Of a DNA stretch of 64,000 nucleotides, positions 18,301 through 25,390 are shown in pieces. This DNA is from JBLNDJ01 sp050261515. Its GTDB lineage: Bacteria; Acidobacteriota; Terriglobia; Bryobacterales; Bryobacteraceae. The stretch covers positions 1-64,000 of the forward strand of contig JBLNDJ010000059.1 in assembly GCA_050261515.1 (NCBI GenBank), read 5' to 3'. Each line of letters starts with the position of its first letter. Position 1 is the stretch's first letter. The notes beneath the pieces are model-generated. The model had not been told where the DNA came from and did no database searches. It worked only from the letters and a program-made list of their open reading frames with translations. The translations under genes were made by a program, and so were the position numbers.

Positions 18301-18859
18301 TCTCGTGCGAGTATTGCTGCCCGCCGTTGATCGAGCCCTGAAACGTATCGCCCGTGGTGCCCGGCAGCGAGTCGAAGATGAATTCCTGGATCTGCCGTTG
18401 CCCGTCGCCCACCAGGATCGGCCAGCTCTTGTACTCCTCGGTGGAGATGTAGCGGCCCATCTCGGCCGAGCCTGTCTCAAGAAGCTCGGGCGTTGAACTG
18501 ATCGTCACCTGCTCGGTGATCTCCCCCACCGTGAGCGTCATGTTCATGGTGAGGGTTTGGGCGACGCGGAGGATGACGTTATCCGCCTGCGCCGCCTTGA
18601 ACCCGGGCGCCGTCACCCTGATGGTGTACGTGCCCTGCGGAAGGTACGGAAACGTGTAAGCGCCGGCCGCCGTGGTGGTGGTCTTTTCCTCGACTCCGGT
18701 AGCGATATTTTTTACGGAAACCGCGGCGCCGGGCACCACCGCACCCGTCGAATCCACGACCGTCCCGTTGAGCGTCCCTACCTGGCCCTGGGACCAGGCA
18801 CATAGCGCCGTGGCAAAAAAAAGGCCAACGGCTCGCAGTCTTCTGAACCCACGATCCAT
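15314..18859 (-). CDS. TonB-dependent receptor, Oar-like (receptor 3)
   Basis: The 1181-residue product has a signal peptide (MDRGFRRLRAVGLFFATALC ..., ending near AWSQG), a carboxypeptidase-regulatory-like domain (GTVVDSTGAVVPGAAVSV), a plug domain and a beta-barrel ending LDVRVEF. It is an outer-membrane, TonB-driven transporter with unknown ligand. A G-rich ribosome-binding site (GGGGGG) lies upstream of the ATG. VGTCCPFF in the barrel region matches receptor 2 (VGTCCPYF) and differs from receptor 1. Its promoter begins only about 15 bp beyond the stop of the crotonase gene, so it is a separate unit although it lies on the same strand. Confidence 0.9.
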   Translation of the reverse strand: MDRGFRRLRAVGLFFATALCAWSQGQVGTLNGTVVDSTGAVVPGAAVSVKNIATGVEEKTTTTAAGAYTFPYLPQGTYTIRVTAPGFKAAQADNVILRVAQTLTMNMTLTVGEITEQVTISSTPELLETGSAEMGRYISTEEYKSWPILVGDGQRQIQEFIFDSLPGTTGDTFQGSINGGQQYSHEILIEGMPVGRSDLSGGNNNEFSPSAEAIGEFKLQEGAVGAQYNGGQTAVANFSIKSGTNGLHGSGFWYVQNEAFDALSLADKTEGSPKAKHRENNEGYSLGGPVYIPKIYDGRNKTFFFTNFEKDHYNNLVFNGFTQVIPNEYRRGDFSGLLDPAWTGNPDSGTQIGTDALGRPVLLGQIFDPATTRIVNGQEVRDPFPGNMIPQSRFNTVTNNIFNIGVAEPTFDTMVRNIQRVGTCCPFFDLHTVGVKGDHNFSDRHHFSMYYNRSYRFRNNNGGQRFLPVPGPPTSSWQDQKTPGHMVRVSLNSTLTPRIINRIGAGYNRFLNENGAPLATINQDWASQIGIQNTSPVFFPQFNFSGAGIAEWQGGTLGKLGVGFFGAGANGSWIINDDLTWVDGKHSFHFGYQYMKYYYDERNFNGSGNFNFSPRSTGMPGFLSDTGSSVASFMLGAVDTANRGIVTLNSAFRQPYHAFYVADDWKVTPRLTVNAGFRWEIIPAYFEKTGRESFIDLSAPNPEAGGRLGALAFGRLPAKTYWKEFGPRLGFAYQATDKIVVRAGYAMLNTPPIRNDWGYGGFTYGYNGTINVRQGSGPTGFVEDPAMYLDQPFPNFAGTLPNTDPSSGNFDASQTTAPDANRPGYTQNWNFTVQYQLPGETVIEAAYVGNKGTRLWGGSQVFGEMNGLRASELAKGDLLLDPISAHPELAPFAGFPDFMTVAQALRPYPQYNSVAEAFPYNTNSNYNALQLTVTRHLTTGLGFLAAYTWSKTISQNDSNGPSGNYVGYYGASSVQDYYNRKLERSIASFNFPHFFKLTWVWETPFGKGRHWDLHALNYVLGGWQLSAIHSYRSGAPLDIAASGLTLPDGISGGIRADVLSSKMTLRGAPSHADFSNPVQYLDPAAFANPPTSPSGVPLRVGTAPRFMDGLRGPKAFGETFRMSKKFPIKERVNIGAGMTMTNPFNRHGPYIVSTTVGDSGFGQLLEGGGGRTMQLDVRVEF

Positions 18860-18896
18860 ACAGCCCCCCTGAACCTACGCAGACTAGCCTCAAGCA

Positions 18897-18925
18897 CTTA
18901 TAAGCCGGATACGGGCGGCTGTCAA
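18897..18925 (-). promoter_or_regulatory. sigma70-type promoter of receptor 3
   Basis: On the minus strand: TTGACA (forward 18920-18925), a 17-bp spacer and TATAAG (forward 18897-18902), followed by TGCT. This matches the receptor 1 promoter in both hexamers, spacing and the bases after the -10. The leader would be only about 30 nt. Confidence 0.75.
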
Positions 18926-18939
18926 CGTCCCTGGGAAGG

Positions 18940-19686
18940 TCAACTCCACTTAGGCGGGCGCTTCTGGCGGAACGCTTCGACGCCTTCGCGGAAGTCCGGG
19001 CCTTCGAAGACCGGCTTGCGCGCGCGGGCGGCGAGCGCGCCCGCCTCGGCCGCGCCGAGCCCGCGCGATTCGTTCACGAACGCCATGCCGCGGCGAACGG
19101 TGTCGCGGCTGAAGGACGCAATCGAAGAGGCGATCCGCCAGGCGCGGTCGTCCAACTCGAACGCGGGAACCACATGCTGGACGAGCCCCCACGCGAGAGC
19201 TTCCTGCGTGCCGAAGATGCGGCCCGTGAGCCCCAGTTCGACCGCGCGCCGCTCGCCGATCGCGCGAGCGACGGCGCGATACACCACAAACGGCCACATG
19301 CCGAGGCGGATCTCGGTGAGGCCGAAGCTCGCCCCCTGCGCGGCGACCACGATGTGCGCGTTCGCGAGCAGACCGAGCCCGCCCCCGAGCGCCGGCCCGC
19401 CCGCGGCCGCGACCACAGGCACCGAGAGCCGCGACCCGAACGTGAACACGCGCTCGTGCGCGGCCGAGTGCGCAGCGGCGTCGCCCTCGAGGGCTTCGTC
19501 GAGATCCATGCCCGCGCAAAAGACCTTGCCTTTGGCCTCGAGCAGCACGCAGCCGATGGAGTCGTCGGCCTCGGCGCGTTCAAGCGCATCGGCCAGCTCG
19601 CCGCACATGGCCAGGCTCAACGCATTGCGCTTCTCCGGCCGGTTCAGCGTTACGCGCAGCACGTGGTCTTCGAGATTAATCTCCAC
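18940..19686 (-). CDS. enoyl-CoA hydratase/isomerase family protein (crotonase)
   Basis: A 248-residue crotonase. The oxyanion-hole segments are clear: KVFCAGMDLD (about 53-62) and GGPALGGGLGLL (about 96-107). The later catalytic glutamate position is kept in SFGLTEIRLGM, but the earlier one, normally in GGGxE of hydratases, is Gly-Leu here, so it may be an isomerase or a specialised hydratase. In the acyclic terpene and leucine pathways a crotonase hydrates the carboxylated unsaturated CoA ester. The start is GTG. It overlaps the end of the small AtuA gene by 11 bp and closes the four-gene operon. Confidence 0.85.
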   Translation of the reverse strand: MEINLEDHVLRVTLNRPEKRNALSLAMCGELADALERAEADDSIGCVLLEAKGKVFCAGMDLDEALEGDAAAHSAAHERVFTFGSRLSVPVVAAAGGPALGGGLGLLANAHIVVAAQGASFGLTEIRLGMWPFVVYRAVARAIGERRAVELGLTGRIFGTQEALAWGLVQHVVPAFELDDRAWRIASSIASFSRDTVRRGMAFVNESRGLGAAEAGALAARARKPVFEGPDFREGVEAFRQKRPPKWS

Positions 19687-19996
19687 CGGCCTCTATCTCC
19701 ATGCCCAGCAGCGCCGCGCCGAGCGTCTTGCCCTGCGCATCCACGCGCAGCGTCACCGTCCCGCCCCCGCCGAGCGCCTCCTGCATCACAAAATTCAGCG
19801 CACCCAGATTCGGCAGCTCATGCCGCTCCACAGGCCCCTTCACCAGCGCCCCGAAAAACTCCTTCACGCGCGCGGCCGTCAACTCGCGCACCAGCGCCGG
19901 GTAATCCCGCGCGTCATACGCAATCACGCCGATATTGGAAACATCGCCCTTGTCCCCCGACCGGCAATGCGCAATCCTCGCCAGCGGAACCTTCAC
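19676..19996 (-). CDS. AtuA small part (C-terminal domain as a separate protein)
   Basis: The 106-residue product (ARIAHCRSGDKGDVSNIGVIAYD at the start, cut here to its key part RSGDKGD) matches the C-terminal region that follows the DUF1446 domain in longer AtuA proteins. It starts with GTG in a GTGA overlap with the stop of the large AtuA gene, so the two chains are translationally coupled and probably form one complex. AtuA is needed for acyclic terpene use in Pseudomonas, but its reaction is not known. Confidence 0.75.
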   Translation of the reverse strand: MKVPLARIAHCRSGDKGDVSNIGVIAYDARDYPALVRELTAARVKEFFGALVKGPVERHELPNLGALNFVMQEALGGGGTVTLRVDAQGKTLGAALLGMEIEAGGD

Positions 19997-21276
19997 TCCA
20001 CCACCTCCACGCGCGGCTTCACTTCCTCGCGGGGAATCAGCACCGGCCAGTACGCGACCACCTCGCGCACTTGCGGCCGCCCCTCGCCGTAGCCCGTCGC
20101 CCCCGGCGGGCCGCTCAACACCAGCGGTACGACTTCGCGCGTAAATCGCTCGACCGCATCCCGATCCTGCCCGCGCACCCCAATGCGCAACTGCACCTCG
20201 GGCGGGTCATCCGCCGGCGCCGCCGCGGGCCCATGGCACGCATTCACGCCGAAAAACTCGGTCTCGATCGCATCGAAGCACAATCCGAGCCCCGCCAGCC
20301 GCTCGCGCACAATCCGGTCCGCGCAGCGCGCCTTCTCGAGCGCCTGCGGCCAACTGTAGACCAGCGTGCCGGTCGCCTTCCATCCCGCCGGGTAGTTGAC
20401 AGAGACTTTCAGCGACGCCGTCCGCGGCGCCCCGCGCGCGCCGCTCACCCGCACGCGATCCGGCCCGGCGTCTTCGAGCCGCAGCGACGTAAAATCCGCC
20501 ACCACATCCGGCGTGATATACCGCCGCGGGTCGCCGACCTCGTAGACGAGCTGCTCGGCCACCGTCGCGATGTTCACGCGCCCTCCCGTACCGGCATGCT
20601 TCGTGATCGTACACACTCCGTCGGGCTCCGCCTCGACGATCGGGTATCCGATATTCGCCAGGTCCGGGATGCTCTGCCAGTCCGCCTGGCAATTCCCGCC
20701 GGTACACTGCGCGCCGCACTCGACGATGTGTCCGGCCGCAACGCCCGCGGCGAGCAGGTCCCAGGCATCCTCGCGCCAGCCGAAGCTGTGGATCATGGGA
20801 GCGAGCGCCAGGGCCGCGTCCGCACAGCGGCCGGTGATCACAACGTCGGCCCCCGTCGCGAGGGCCTCGGCGATCGGGAAGGCCCCGAGGTACGCGTTGG
20901 CGCTCAGCACGGGCCCGGGGACCGCGGAGACGTCGATGCGGCCGAGAACGTCGTCCCCCAGCACTGCCGCCACCTTCAATCCGGGCGCGGCCCGCCGCAC
21001 CTCGCGCGCGCACGCCAGCGGATTCACGCCCCCTGCGTTCGCGATCACGCGAACTCCGCGCTCCTCGAGATCGCCCGCCAGCCGCGCCATCAAGGGCGGA
21101 AAATCGCGCGCGTAGCCCAGCGCCGGGTTCTTCTGCCGCTGCTTCTGGAGCACCGACATCGTGACCTCGGCCAGGTAGTCGAGCGTGAGGTAATCGAGCG
21201 GTCCGCCGCGCACCAGCCGCACGGGCGCCTCCAGCCAGTCGCCCCAGAATCCCTGCCCGTTCCCGATGCGAATCAT
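19993..21276 (-). CDS. AtuA family protein (DUF1446), acyclic terpene utilisation
   Basis: A 427-residue cytoplasmic protein starting MIRIGNGQGFWGDW, typical of the DUF1446/AtuA family. Conserved pieces include IANAGGVNPLACA, LSANAYLGAFPIAEAL, DVVITGRCADAALAL and HIVECGAQCTGGN. The function in the family is genetic (terpene and related acyl-CoA catabolism); no catalytic role is established. ATG 21276 overlaps the stop of the carboxyltransferase gene by 4 bp (ATGA). The open frame runs on upstream to 22488, but that part is only an out-of-frame reading of the carboxyltransferase. Confidence 0.85.
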   Translation of the reverse strand: MIRIGNGQGFWGDWLEAPVRLVRGGPLDYLTLDYLAEVTMSVLQKQRQKNPALGYARDFPPLMARLAGDLEERGVRVIANAGGVNPLACAREVRRAAPGLKVAAVLGDDVLGRIDVSAVPGPVLSANAYLGAFPIAEALATGADVVITGRCADAALALAPMIHSFGWREDAWDLLAAGVAAGHIVECGAQCTGGNCQADWQSIPDLANIGYPIVEAEPDGVCTITKHAGTGGRVNIATVAEQLVYEVGDPRRYITPDVVADFTSLRLEDAGPDRVRVSGARGAPRTASLKVSVNYPAGWKATGTLVYSWPQALEKARCADRIVRERLAGLGLCFDAIETEFFGVNACHGPAAAPADDPPEVQLRIGVRGQDRDAVERFTREVVPLVLSGPPGATGYGEGRPQVREVVAYWPVLIPREEVKPRVEVVE

Positions 21277-22802
21277 GAGCGCTTCCCGTAAGCCGCAATC
21301 TCGAGCGCAAAGCCGAGCACCGCGCGCGACTCGATCGGATCGATCACGGCGTCGCAGTGCCCGCGCGCGGCCGCATAGAGCGCGTCGAGCCAGCGCTCGT
21401 AATCGGCGCGCGTCTTTTCGACAGCCTCGGGGCTCGCTCCCTGAAGCGCCTGCACGGCAGCGTCGCCCTCCATCACGCCGATGCGCGCCGTCGGCCAGCT
21501 GAACGTGAAGGTCGGGTCGAAGCCTTGGCCCGCCATGGCGTAGTAGCCCGCGCCGCTCGCGTGGTTCAGCGTCAGAACGATCTTCGGCACCGTCGCACAT
21601 GCCATCGACTCCACCATCTCGGCTCCGGCCCGTATGATGCCGCCCCTTTCGGCCTCCGTCCCGACCATGAACCCCGAAACATCCTGCAAATAGATGAGCG
21701 GCAGCCCCAGGCGCTCGGCGTTCTCGACGAAGTACGCCACCTTGCGGGCCGATTCGGTGTACACGATGCCGCCGATGCGCGGCCCGCCGGCGGTCTTCAG
21801 AAACCCGCGGCGGTTCGCAATGAGAGCCACCGCGCGCCCCTCCAGCCGCGCCTCGGCGCACAGCATCTCGGGCGCGTAGCCGGGCTGAAATTCCAGGTAA
21901 TCGCGGGCGTCGAAAATGCGCGCGACAATCTCCTCCACATCGTAGGGCAGCCGGTGGTTGGCGGGAAGAATGTCGTAGATGCCGCCGGCGGACTTGGCTG
22001 GCTCCGCGCCTTCGGGCGCCGCCTCGGCCGGCGCCAGCTCGCGGAACTTCTCCCGGATCAGCTCCAGACAATGCCGGTCGTCGCGCGCCATGTAATGCGC
22101 CACGCCGCTTTCGACCGTGTGCATGCGCGCGCCGCCGAGCGATTCGGCGTCCACCACCTCGCCCGTCGCGCCCTTGACAAGGTTCGGCCCGCCCAGGCCC
22201 ATGAAGCTCGTCTTCTCCACCATGATGATGGAATCGCTCAGGGCAGGCAGATACGCGCCGCCCGCGATGCACGGCCCCATCACTGCCGCGATCTGGGGCA
22301 CGCGCAGTTTCCGCCGCATCAGCGAGTTGTAATAAAAGATGCGCGACGCGCCGTACTGGCCCGGGAAGATGCCGTCCTGAAACGGCAGGTTCACGCCGGC
22401 CGAGTCCACCAGATACACGATCGGCACGCGGTTCCGCATCGCGATTTCCTGCGCGCGCAGAATCTTGGTGATCGTCTCGGGCCACCATGCGCCCGCCTTC
22501 ACGCTTGCGTCGTTGGCGACGATGACCGCGGGGCGCGCCTCGATCTTCCCGATGCCCGTGACCACGCCCGCCGCGGGCGCCTGCCCGTCGTAGCGGTCAT
22601 GGGCGATGAGCAGCCCGATTTCGAGGAACATCGCCCCGGGATCGACCAGATGCGCAATCCGCTCGCGCGCGGTCAGCTTCCCCTCGCGATGCTGCTTCTC
22701 GATCTTCTTCGCGCCGCCGCCCTCGCGCACCCGCGCCTCGATGTTCTCCAGGCGCTCCAACAGCCGGCGCATGTGCGATGCGTTCTGATCGGACCCGGAC
22801 AC
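21273..22802 (-). CDS. acyl-CoA carboxylase carboxyltransferase (beta) subunit
   Basis: The 509-residue protein belongs to the methylcrotonyl/geranyl-CoA carboxylase beta family. The N-half has the acyl-CoA-binding carboxyltransferase fold (YLVDSAGVNLPFQ, GPCIAGGAYLPALSD) and the C-half the carboxybiotin side (GFMVGTEAERGGIIRAGAEM, NHASGAGYYAMAG). It would transfer CO2 from biotin to an unsaturated branched acyl-CoA. No biotin carboxylase/BCCP subunit is encoded nearby, so it must come from elsewhere. The start is GTG 22802, or possibly ATG 22772; neither has a good ribosome-binding site. It heads a tightly overlapping operon with AtuA, AtuA small part and crotonase and is divergent from the AI-2E family gene. 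Confidence 0.85.
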   Translation of the reverse strand: MSGSDQNASHMRRLLERLENIEARVREGGGAKKIEKQHREGKLTARERIAHLVDPGAMFLEIGLLIAHDRYDGQAPAAGVVTGIGKIEARPAVIVANDASVKAGAWWPETITKILRAQEIAMRNRVPIVYLVDSAGVNLPFQDGIFPGQYGASRIFYYNSLMRRKLRVPQIAAVMGPCIAGGAYLPALSDSIIMVEKTSFMGLGGPNLVKGATGEVVDAESLGGARMHTVESGVAHYMARDDRHCLELIREKFRELAPAEAAPEGAEPAKSAGGIYDILPANHRLPYDVEEIVARIFDARDYLEFQPGYAPEMLCAEARLEGRAVALIANRRGFLKTAGGPRIGGIVYTESARKVAYFVENAERLGLPLIYLQDVSGFMVGTEAERGGIIRAGAEMVESMACATVPKIVLTLNHASGAGYYAMAGQGFDPTFTFSWPTARIGVMEGDAAVQALQGASPEAVEKTRADYERWLDALYAAARGHCDAVIDPIESRAVLGFALEIAAYGKRS

Positions 22803-22834
22803 GGTTCATCTACAGCATACGGTACGATACGGAC

Positions 22835-23896
22835 ATGATGGGCTTTGACGCACGCGCCGCCCGCGCTGCATGGTCCGTCATCGCCGTTGTACTCGTCCTT
22901 GCGGTCCTCTTCCGCATCCGCAATGTTCTCCTCGTCTTCGTCATCGCGGTTCTGTTCGCGTACATGCTCGCTCCGGTCGTGAACTTCTTCGGCCGCGTTC
23001 TGCCGCGCTTCATCACGGGGCGCAGGTCCCGCGGCTACTCGCTCGCCCTCGTCTACGCGCTGCTGGTCGCGATCCTCATCGCGTCGGGCTTCCTGATCGG
23101 CCAGAAGGTCACGATGGAGGCGCAGACGCTCGCCGAAAGCTATCCGAAAATCGTCGCCGGCCTGAAGGACAGGCTTGCCTCGCCTGATCCCGCGTGGCTG
23201 CGTCCCCTCAAGCAATACATACTCAACCAGATCAACGAGCGCGGCCTGACCGTCGGCGCGTCCATACTGCCTACGAATCTCACCGAGCGCATCGTCACGC
23301 TCCTGAGCAGCGCTTTTTACGTGGTTCTCATCCCCATCCTCAGTTTCTTTTTGCTGAAGGACGGGCTGCAATTGCGCGAGCACGTGCTCTCGTACGCCGG
23401 AGCGCGCCGCCCCATGTGGGAAGGCATTTTCACGGACCTGCACGTTCTGCTCGGCCAGTTCATCCGCGCCCTGGTGATCCTCTCGGCGGCGACCTTTTTC
23501 GTCTACACGACGTTTTTTACGATCATCGGCGTGCCTTACGGAGCGCTGCTTGCGTTCTGGTCGGCGTTGCTGGAGTTCATCCCGGTCGTCGGGCCGCTCG
23601 CCGCGGCGGTCACCATCGTCGCGGTGGCGGCTGTCTCGGGCGCCGGCCACATCCTGGTCATCATCGTGTTCCTGGCGGTCTACAGGATCTTCCAGGATTA
23701 CGTTCTCAACCCGAAGCTCATGGGCGCCGGCATCGAAATGCACCCGCTGCTCATCATCCTCGGCGCGCTTGCCGGAGAGGAATTGGCGGGCATTCCGGGT
23801 ATATTCCTCTCTGTGCCCGTGCTCGCCACGCTGCGCGTGTTCTACATCCGGATCCGGAAAGCGCTCGCGGCTTCTGGAAACCGGACATTCCCATAA
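22835..23896 (+). CDS. AI-2E family transporter (PF01594 permease)
   Basis: A 353-residue inner-membrane protein with about eight hydrophobic segments: two near the N-terminus (SVIAVVLVLAVLF; VFVIAVLFAYMLAPVVN), a soluble stretch around residues 100-150, then further segments including the family motif LLEFIPVVGPL and PKLMGAGIEMHPLLII. The family is linked to autoinducer export or ion exchange; the substrate here is unknown. ATG 22835 is chosen because earlier codons overlap the divergent carboxyltransferase start and are hydrophilic. Confidence 0.85.
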   Translation: MMGFDARAARAAWSVIAVVLVLAVLFRIRNVLLVFVIAVLFAYMLAPVVNFFGRVLPRFITGRRSRGYSLALVYALLVAILIASGFLIGQKVTMEAQTLAESYPKIVAGLKDRLASPDPAWLRPLKQYILNQINERGLTVGASILPTNLTERIVTLLSSAFYVVLIPILSFFLLKDGLQLREHVLSYAGARRPMWEGIFTDLHVLLGQFIRALVILSAATFFVYTTFFTIIGVPYGALLAFWSALLEFIPVVGPLAAAVTIVAVAAVSGAGHILVIIVFLAVYRIFQDYVLNPKLMGAGIEMHPLLIILGALAGEELAGIPGIFLSVPVLATLRVFYIRIRKALAASGNRTFP

Positions 23897-23975
23897 CGTT
23901 AATAAGAACCTTTTACCGGGTAGAATCTGCACGACACTCCCTTTCTGCCCCCCAAACTGCCTTTTAGGGCCGCTT

Positions 23976-24329
23976 ATGCGCTTTGGCAGGCCAGATGCAT
24001 CACCGGCCCCCATGTCTGCGCAGTATCGCGTGCCGCCCGACCTGCTTACCGTGAGGAACAAACGAGGCGTGTCGCTTCACGACATCAAGGCATCCACCAA
24101 GATCGGACTCTCCTACCTTCAGTCCATCGAGGAAGGCGCGTTTGAAAGGCTTCCGGGCGGCATTTACTCGACCAGCTACATACGCCAGTACGCCCGCGCG
24201 ATCGACTACGACGAAAACGAACTGCTGGCGTATTACTACCGGGCCATGGGCATCGAGCTGAACCCGCCCGAACCGCCGCCCAAGGGCCTTTCCGCGCTCG
24301 CCATGTGGCTCGAGCGCGTGTTCGGGTGA
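23976..24329 (+). CDS. small RodZ-like helix-turn-helix protein
   Basis: The 117-residue product contains a RodZ-type N-terminal HTH (HTH_25): LLTVRNKRGVSLHDIKASTK, then IGLSYLQSIEEGAFERLPGG, then STSYIRQYARAIDYDENEL. Full RodZ proteins continue with a transmembrane helix and periplasmic domain; neither is present, so this is a soluble stand-alone version. It may bind DNA or a cytoskeletal partner. ATG 23976 has AGG upstream; ATG 24012 is an alternative start without a ribosome-binding site. The 79 bp before it hold a TAGAAT hexamer near 23921 but no good -35. Confidence 0.75.
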   Translation: MRFGRPDASPAPMSAQYRVPPDLLTVRNKRGVSLHDIKASTKIGLSYLQSIEEGAFERLPGGIYSTSYIRQYARAIDYDENELLAYYYRAMGIELNPPEPPPKGLSALAMWLERVFG

Positions 24330-24375
24330 CTTTCGAGGGTTCTTTCCGCCCCGTGCGCTATCATTGTGGCGTGAG

Positions 24376-25386
24376 ATGGCGCTGATCACCGTATCCGGCC
24401 GCCCTGGAAGCCGGCACGAGGACATAGCGCGGCTCGTCGCCCAGCTGCTCGGGTTCGAGCTGATAACCGAAGGCCGTCTTCGCGCGATCTTCACGCAGGA
24501 ATTCGGAGGCGACGGGGCCGTCCCCGATAAAGCATTCGCACCCGCGGCGGTCTCTGTCATTGCGCGCATGGCCGCCGAGCGCCACCTGGTGCTCGACACG
24601 GACGGAGCCGAGCTCCTCTTCCACGATTTTCCCGGCCTGCTGCGCGTCTACGTCGTCGCCCCCGAGGCCTGCTGCGCCGGCACGCTCATGCTCGATCACC
24701 GCCTCGACCGCAGGCAGGCGCGCGACCTGCTCCGCCGTCTCGAAGCCGCGCAACGCGCCGCGCGCCGCCGCAGATTCGGCCACGCCTCGTCGCCGCCGGA
24801 TTCCTTCGACCTCGTGTGCAATTCCGAAATGCTCGAAGTCGAGGGCATCGCCTCGCTCATCGAGAGCGCCGTCAGGCAGCGTGGGCTCGCCGAGCTCGGC
24901 CTGCTCTCCCCGGCCGCCGAAGCGCATCTGCAATTCCAGGTGCGGCTCAAGCTGTCGAAGTTCGGAATCCAGGCGCCGGGCCACGTGACCCTGAAGAGCA
25001 AGGGCTTCGTGCATCCGAGCGAAGAGGTCTTCGCGAACCTGCTCGACTTTTACCGCGTCGCCTGGGAGTACGAGCCGCGCAGCTTCCCCATCCAGTGGGA
25101 CAAACACGGCCGCGTGACCGAATCGTTTACGCCGGATTTTTATCTGCCCGAGTTCGACCTCTATGTCGAGCTCACCACCATGAAGCAATCCCTCGTGACC
25201 AGAAAGAACCGCAAGGTGAAACTTCTGCGCGCCGTCTATCCGTCGGTGAACATCCAGGTTTTCTATCAGAAGGATTTCGAGAACCTGATCTTCAAATACG
25301 GGCTGGCGGAACGCGGCTCGGGAGAAGGGCCGCTTCCTTCGGCCGGCAACAGCTCCGCGCCGCACGAGCGGCAACTGACATCGTGA
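24376..25386 (+). CDS. degenerate cytidylate-kinase-like domain fused to a PD-(D/E)XK-like domain
   Basis: A 336-residue protein. Residues 1 to about 190 resemble the cytidylate-kinase-like P-loop family (ALITVSGRPGSRHEDIARLVAQ... start, RLDRRQARDLLRRLEAA, FDLVCNSEML), but the Walker A lysine is missing (GRPGSRHED). Residues about 215-320 resemble a PD-(D/E)XK nuclease fold: EYEPRSF, then FTPDFYLPEFDLYVELTT, then an R/K-rich helix (VTRKNRKVKLL) and VFYQKDF. The usual E-x-K is E-x-T. The pair of domains suggests nucleotide or nucleic-acid binding, perhaps without classic catalysis. It ends 4 bp before hpt, so a link to purine metabolism is inferred. ATG 24376 is chosen; TTG 24364 is possible. 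Function unknown. Confidence 0.65.
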   Translation: MALITVSGRPGSRHEDIARLVAQLLGFELITEGRLRAIFTQEFGGDGAVPDKAFAPAAVSVIARMAAERHLVLDTDGAELLFHDFPGLLRVYVVAPEACCAGTLMLDHRLDRRQARDLLRRLEAAQRAARRRRFGHASSPPDSFDLVCNSEMLEVEGIASLIESAVRQRGLAELGLLSPAAEAHLQFQVRLKLSKFGIQAPGHVTLKSKGFVHPSEEVFANLLDFYRVAWEYEPRSFPIQWDKHGRVTESFTPDFYLPEFDLYVELTTMKQSLVTRKNRKVKLLRAVYPSVNIQVFYQKDFENLIFKYGLAERGSGEGPLPSAGNSSAPHERQLTS

Positions 25387-25390
25387 GCCG

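Noticed and set aside
21277..22488. N-terminal extension of AtuA giving an 831-residue protein
   Set aside because: The extension is an out-of-frame reading of the carboxyltransferase gene; AtuA starts MIRIGNGQG at 21276 with a 4-bp overlap.
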